Shown: piece by piece, positions 5,529 through 7,694 of the stretch
Numbering within the stretch: position 1 is the stretch's first letter
Layout of the letters: the number at the start of each line of letters is the position of its first letter
Assembly (NCBI GenBank): GCA_003225655.1
Contig: QIAW01000005.1
Location: forward strand, 1 to 7,694
Direction: 5' to 3'
DNA from: Acidobacteriota bacterium
GTDB lineage: Bacteria; Acidobacteriota; Terriglobia; Terriglobales; Acidobacteriaceae
Length of the DNA: 7,694 nucleotides
Notes under the pieces: model-generated
What the model was told of the DNA's origin: nothing
The model's input: only the letters and a program-made list of their open reading frames with translations
The model's database searches: none
Translations under genes and position numbers: made by a program

Positions 5529-6349
5529 GGCGCTCGGCAACAACTACGGTGAGCGACGAGCCGAGCACAAAAATTCATGTTCATCCGGCCGCCGTCGTTG
5601 CTGCGAGAGCAAAAGTTCCCGCTTCGTGCCGCATTGGCCCATTCTGCGTCATTGGTGACGACGTGGAGCTGGGAGAAGATTGCGAACTCATCTCCCACGT
5701 CAGCGTGCAGGGCCCCTGCAAAATTGGGACGCACAACCGCATCTTTCCCTTCGCCTCCATCGGTCTCGAGCCGCAGGACCTCAAATACAAAGGCGAAAAA
5801 ACGCGGCTGGAGATCGGAGACCACAATGTCATCCGCGAGTATGTGACCATTAACCGCGGCACCGCGGGCGGCGGCGGAGTGACGCGCATCGGCAGCCACT
5901 GCCTGTTGATGGCCTATACCCATGTCGCCCACGATTGCCTGGTTGGCGACAACGTGATCATGGCCAACGCTGCCACTCTTGCCGGGCACGTGACCGTAGA
6001 AGACTGCGGCACCATAGGCGCATTCTCGGCTGTTCATCAGTTCACACGCGTGGGCGCGCATGCCTACATTGGCGGGGGAACCATCATCACTCGCGATGTT
6101 CTGCCTTTCTCCAGAACCTCGGCCGCGCGCGATGCCAGGGCTTACGGAGTCAACGCCATCGGACTCGAGCGCCGCGGCTTCAGCAAAGAGCGCATCTCCA
6201 AAATTCAAAGGGCGTATCGCGCACTGCTCAACTCCAAACTCAATACCACGCAGGCGCTGGAAAAAATCCGCTCCGAAGGCGAGCAGGGCGAAGATGTGGC
6301 CATGCTGCTGCGCTTTATCGAGAGCTCCGAGCGTGGAACGATCAAATAA
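5525..6349 (+). CDS. lpxA: Acyl-ACP:UDP-N-acetylglucosamine O-acyltransferase LpxA
   Basis: LpxA transfers an (R)-3-hydroxyacyl chain from ACP to the 3-OH of UDP-GlcNAc, the first step of lipid A synthesis. The 274 residues form a left-handed beta-helix of hexapeptide repeats (about 18-190), followed by the C-terminal helical domain (from GLERRGFSKERI, about 213). Visible family landmarks are FASIGLEPQDLKYKGE (76-91), VTINRGT (107-113), the catalytic base His136 in YTHVAHDC, ANAATLAGHV (147-156) and SAVHQF (168-173). Numbering runs 11 ahead of the E. coli enzyme (His125) because of a short Ser/Thr-rich N-terminal extension. The ATG at 5525 overlaps the fabZ stop (ATGA), and a GAGG Shine-Dalgarno at 5517-5520 supports this start over a GTG at 5549. 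Translational coupling with fabZ is likely. The acyl-chain length preference cannot be read safely from the sequence. Confidence 0.97.
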   Translation: MRRSATTTVSDEPSTKIHVHPAAVVAARAKVPASCRIGPFCVIGDDVELGEDCELISHVSVQGPCKIGTHNRIFPFASIGLEPQDLKYKGEKTRLEIGDHNVIREYVTINRGTAGGGGVTRIGSHCLLMAYTHVAHDCLVGDNVIMANAATLAGHVTVEDCGTIGAFSAVHQFTRVGAHAYIGGGTIITRDVLPFSRTSAARDARAYGVNAIGLERRGFSKERISKIQRAYRALLNSKLNTTQALEKIRSEGEQGEDVAMLLRFIESSERGTIK

Positions 6350-6352
6350 AAA

Positions 6353-6376
6353 AGCTCCAAGCTCTCAGCTCCAAGG
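6353..6376 (+). repeat. Left arm of a 24-bp inverted repeat (heptamer GCTCCAA type)
   Basis: Starting four bases after the lpxA stop, the units GCTCCAA (6354-6360), GCTCTCA (6361-6367) and GCTCCAA (6368-6374) follow one another. Bases 6353-6376 are the reverse complement of 6881-6904 with a single mismatch. The two arms bracket the low-GC ORF at 6406-6876. Confidence 0.85.
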
Positions 6377-6405
6377 GGCAAGCCAAAAGATGCGGTTATT
6401 AGCTT

Positions 6406-6876
6406 ATGAAGGCTAAATGGTATGGTGACCAAAGCGATCTCGTTAAGTGGTCTGTGCTGCTTCACCTAGCCAAAGCACACAAGTTGCATACCATTGTTCA
6501 GATTTGCTTTCTGAACCACTATGATTTCCCGTCAATTTCTATTGATGGTGAAAAGTTTCAGGTACCCCGTGAAGTGATTCAGCATTTCAGGACAATCAGC
6601 TCAGTCCAGAACATTTCAAAAGATGTAAGAATCTTTGTTTTCGAGGAAGCATTTTACAACCGTGACCCAGAAGTAACTCGTTTCTGGTCACATCTGTTGC
6701 CGGAGGATATCCTTGTTCTCTATCAGCATCAGACCAACCGTAACGGAAAACCTTGGATTGAAGAAAAACAGCAACAACTCGCAAAAGCCATCAACGTTGA
6801 TTTGTCACAAGTAAAAATAGCCAGAAGTGAAGAGATGGCCAGTGGTGTTGTTTTCCTCTTCTGCCGCAAACCGTAG
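6406..6876 (+). CDS. Hypothetical protein, low GC, in a cassette between lpxA and lpxI
   Basis: This is a 156-residue soluble protein with no signal peptide or membrane helix. It starts MKAKWYGDQSDLVKWSVLLH. The (W/Y)YGD..DL.KW..LL pattern, the strand IVQICFLNHYD (30-40) and the segment DILVLYQHQTNRNGKPWIE (101-119) remind me of uncharacterised proteins beginning with an YxGDxxDxxKYxLL motif that carry a central FLDPDTGL-like segment. That central segment is not found here: NRDPEVTRFWSHL (85-97) runs directly into LPEDILVLY. The protein may be an internally shortened member or a naturally short branch. This resemblance is from memory and moderate at best; no function is assigned. GC is about 43%, codon use differs from both neighbours (many TTT, ATT, AAA, CAA codons), and inverted repeats flank the gene, all suggesting recent acquisition. 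The ATG at 6406 has no clear Shine-Dalgarno sequence; readthrough from lpxA is possible. Confidence 0.75.
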   Translation: MKAKWYGDQSDLVKWSVLLHLAKAHKLHTIVQICFLNHYDFPSISIDGEKFQVPREVIQHFRTISSVQNISKDVRIFVFEEAFYNRDPEVTRFWSHLLPEDILVLYQHQTNRNGKPWIEEKQQQLAKAINVDLSQVKIARSEEMASGVVFLFCRKP

Positions 6877-6880
6877 CCTC

Positions 6881-6917
6881 CCTTGGAGCTGAGGGCTTGG
6901 AGCTTGGAGCTGACTGG
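6881..6917 (-). repeat. Right arm of the inverted repeat (heptamer TTGGAGC type)
   Basis: Five 7-bp units run in register: TTGGAGC (6883), TGAGGGC (6890), TTGGAGC (6897), TTGGAGC (6904) and TGACTGG (6911-6917). Bases 6881-6904 pair with 6353-6376 with one mismatch. The repeat is open in the lpxI frame and would add MELRAWSLELTG if a TTG at 6883 were used as start. I consider that spurious. Confidence 0.85.
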
Positions 6918-6933
6918 CCTTACACTGTCTCCG

Positions 6934-7515
6934 GTGAACGCTCGTCCTAAACTAGGCCTGATTGCGGGCAACGGTAAATTTCCGCTGCTGATCCTGGATG
7001 CCGCCAAAGCGCAAGGCAACGATGTTGTGGTCGCTGCCATCAAGGAAGAAACTTTTCCTGAGATCGAACAGCGTGGCGCGGCTGCGGTGCATTGGCTGTC
7101 GCTGGGCGAGCTCTCGAAGCTGATTGAAACTTTTCAGCGCGAGGGCGTGACCCGCGCCATCATGGCCGGTCAGGTCAAGCACAAACAAATTTTCAGCAGC
7201 ATACGTCCGGACTGGCGGCTGGCCAAGCTGCTGCTTTCCCTTGGCACACGCAATACAGATTCGCTCATCGGCGCCGTGGCCAAGGTGCTGGCCGATGAGG
7301 GCATTACGCTGCTGAAATCCACAGATTTTCTGGAACCGCTTCTGGCCAAGGCAGGCGTGCTCACCCGCCGCGCACCCGATGCAAAAGAGCGGGCCAATAT
7401 CGAAGCGTCACCTGGCGCACTACGATATTGGCCAGACGGTGGTAATTGCCGAAGCGGCGTGCGTTGCCGTGGAAGCCATGGAAGGCACGGATGCGGCCAT
7501 CGTGCGCGCTGGTGA
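6934..7515 (+). CDS. lpxI: UDP-2,3-diacylglucosamine pyrophosphatase LpxI, frameshifted after residue 157
   Basis: LpxI hydrolyses UDP-2,3-diacylglucosamine to lipid X and UMP, the step done by LpxH in enterobacteria. The first part is a good LpxI N-terminal domain: LGLIAGNGKFPLLILDAA, then VHWLSLGELSKLIETF, GVTRAIMAGQVKHKQIF and LTRRAPDAKERANIE. After that Glu (7402-7404) the frame leaves the family and reads an unrelated Arg/Gly-rich tail to a TGA at 7513-7515, while the true C-terminal domain continues in the next frame from about 7406. The GTG at 6934 was chosen as start because homology begins about there; the frame is open further up, but only through the heptamer repeat, and no Shine-Dalgarno sequence is seen. 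As read, this product would lack the C-terminal catalytic domain. It could be a real lesion or an assembly error. Confidence 0.85.
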   Translation: MNARPKLGLIAGNGKFPLLILDAAKAQGNDVVVAAIKEETFPEIEQRGAAAVHWLSLGELSKLIETFQREGVTRAIMAGQVKHKQIFSSIRPDWRLAKLLLSLGTRNTDSLIGAVAKVLADEGITLLKSTDFLEPLLAKAGVLTRRAPDAKERANIEASPGALRYWPDGGNCRSGVRCRGSHGRHGCGHRARW

Positions 7516-7694
7516 GATCATGCGCAGCTTGTATGTAGATTCAGGCAACACCGAGTCCACTCTGAGTCGTGCGCTGACAGTGGTGAAGGTCGCCAAGCCC
7601 AACCAGGATATGCGCTTCGATGTACCCGTGATCGGCGTCACCACGATCGAGATCATGACGCGGGCGGGGGCAACATGCCTGGCTCTCGATGCGG
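7406..7694 (+). pseudogene. lpxI: C-terminal domain of LpxI in a shifted frame, cut by the window edge
   Basis: From 7406 a second + frame reads RHLAHYDIGQTVVIAEAACV, then AVEAMEGTDAAIVRAGEIM and KPNQDMRFDVPVIGVTTIEI, and it is still open at the last base. These are the hallmark LpxI C-terminal (former DUF1009) motifs, including the DIGQTVV strand, EAMEGTDAAI and the Asp-containing KPNQDMRFDVP stretch, which I believe holds the catalytic Asp. No independent start codon or ribosome-binding site suggests that this is a separate gene. It is the continuation of the preceding lpxI reading frame, displaced by one frame near 7404. Confidence 0.88.

Larger units (their letters stand above)
6353..6904. 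mobile_element. Putative accessory cassette bounded by inverted repeats
   Basis: About 550 bp lie between a 24-bp inverted repeat with one mismatch (6353-6376 and 6881-6904). The segment holds one ORF at about 43% GC by hand count, against about 62% in two counted lines of lpxA, and it separates two lipid A genes. There is no transposase inside and I see no target-site duplication, so if it moves it must be mobilised in trans or have arrived by recombination between dispersed repeats. The arms are made of the same heptamer family found elsewhere in the window, so chance insertion of two opposite copies is the main alternative. Confidence 0.35.

Noticed and set aside
4998..5543. 181-codon reverse open frame opposite fabZ
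   Set aside because: It is fully covered by fabZ on the other strand, whose active-site motifs are intact.
5453..6208. 251-codon reverse open frame opposite lpxA and the end of fabZ
   Set aside because: It is antisense to two strongly conserved genes, has no recognisable motif and no ribosome-binding site.
6353..6904. Classical insertion sequence
   Set aside because: The enclosed protein has no transposase motif, and no target-site duplication is visible outside the arms.
6883..6933. TTG start for lpxI inside the heptamer repeat
   Set aside because: The MELRAWSLELTG peptide is pure repeat translation; the LpxI domain starts just after the GTG at 6934.
7399..7432. Programmed ribosomal frameshift in lpxI
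   Set aside because: There is no slippery heptamer or downstream stem, and recalled family spacing suggests missing residues, which favours a deletion or an assembly error.

Overview
The window looks like chromosomal DNA of a Gram-negative soil or sediment bacterium, most likely an acidobacterium (Acidobacteriota, Terriglobia-like). The basis is lipid A genes (lpxA, lpxI), moderately high GC (about 62% in two hand-counted lines of lpxA), and several intergenic repeats that I associate from memory with such genomes. The taxonomy is inference. I see no rRNA, tRNA, CRISPR array, transposase or integrase.

Layout. Positions 1-770 hold a small dimeric alpha/beta-barrel protein gene (189-527, +) surrounded by four different short dispersed repeats. 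Next are treZ for trehalose synthesis (770-2536, -) and, divergently, maf (2733-3416, +), whose reading frame carries an in-frame insertion rich in repeats. A hairpin separates maf from a convergent 56-residue tatA (3493-3663, -). Upstream of tatA on the same strand is an M20 metallopeptidase gene related to carboxypeptidase G2 (3774-4940, -). A 66-bp divergent gap then leads into a lipid A cluster on the + strand: fabZ (5007-5528), lpxA (start overlaps the fabZ stop), an accessory ORF (6406-6876), and lpxI (from 6934, running off the window).

How the genes work together. FabZ and LpxA compete for (R)-3-hydroxyacyl-ACP, which feeds either membrane fatty acids or lipid A. LpxI acts later in the same lipid A pathway, so the cluster is a functional unit. 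treZ, maf, tatA and the peptidase look like unrelated housekeeping genes.

Two things stand out. First, the accessory ORF between lpxA and lpxI is about 43% GC and is bracketed by a 24-bp inverted repeat with one mismatch, like a small cassette dropped into a lipid A operon. Second, lpxI as given is frameshifted near 7404: the family's C-terminal domain continues in another frame, with about six residues apparently missing. Heptamer-phased short repeats occur at five places, at gene ends and inside maf, and appear to have reshaped the C-terminus of one protein and the middle of another. I did not find a convincing new multi-gene system.
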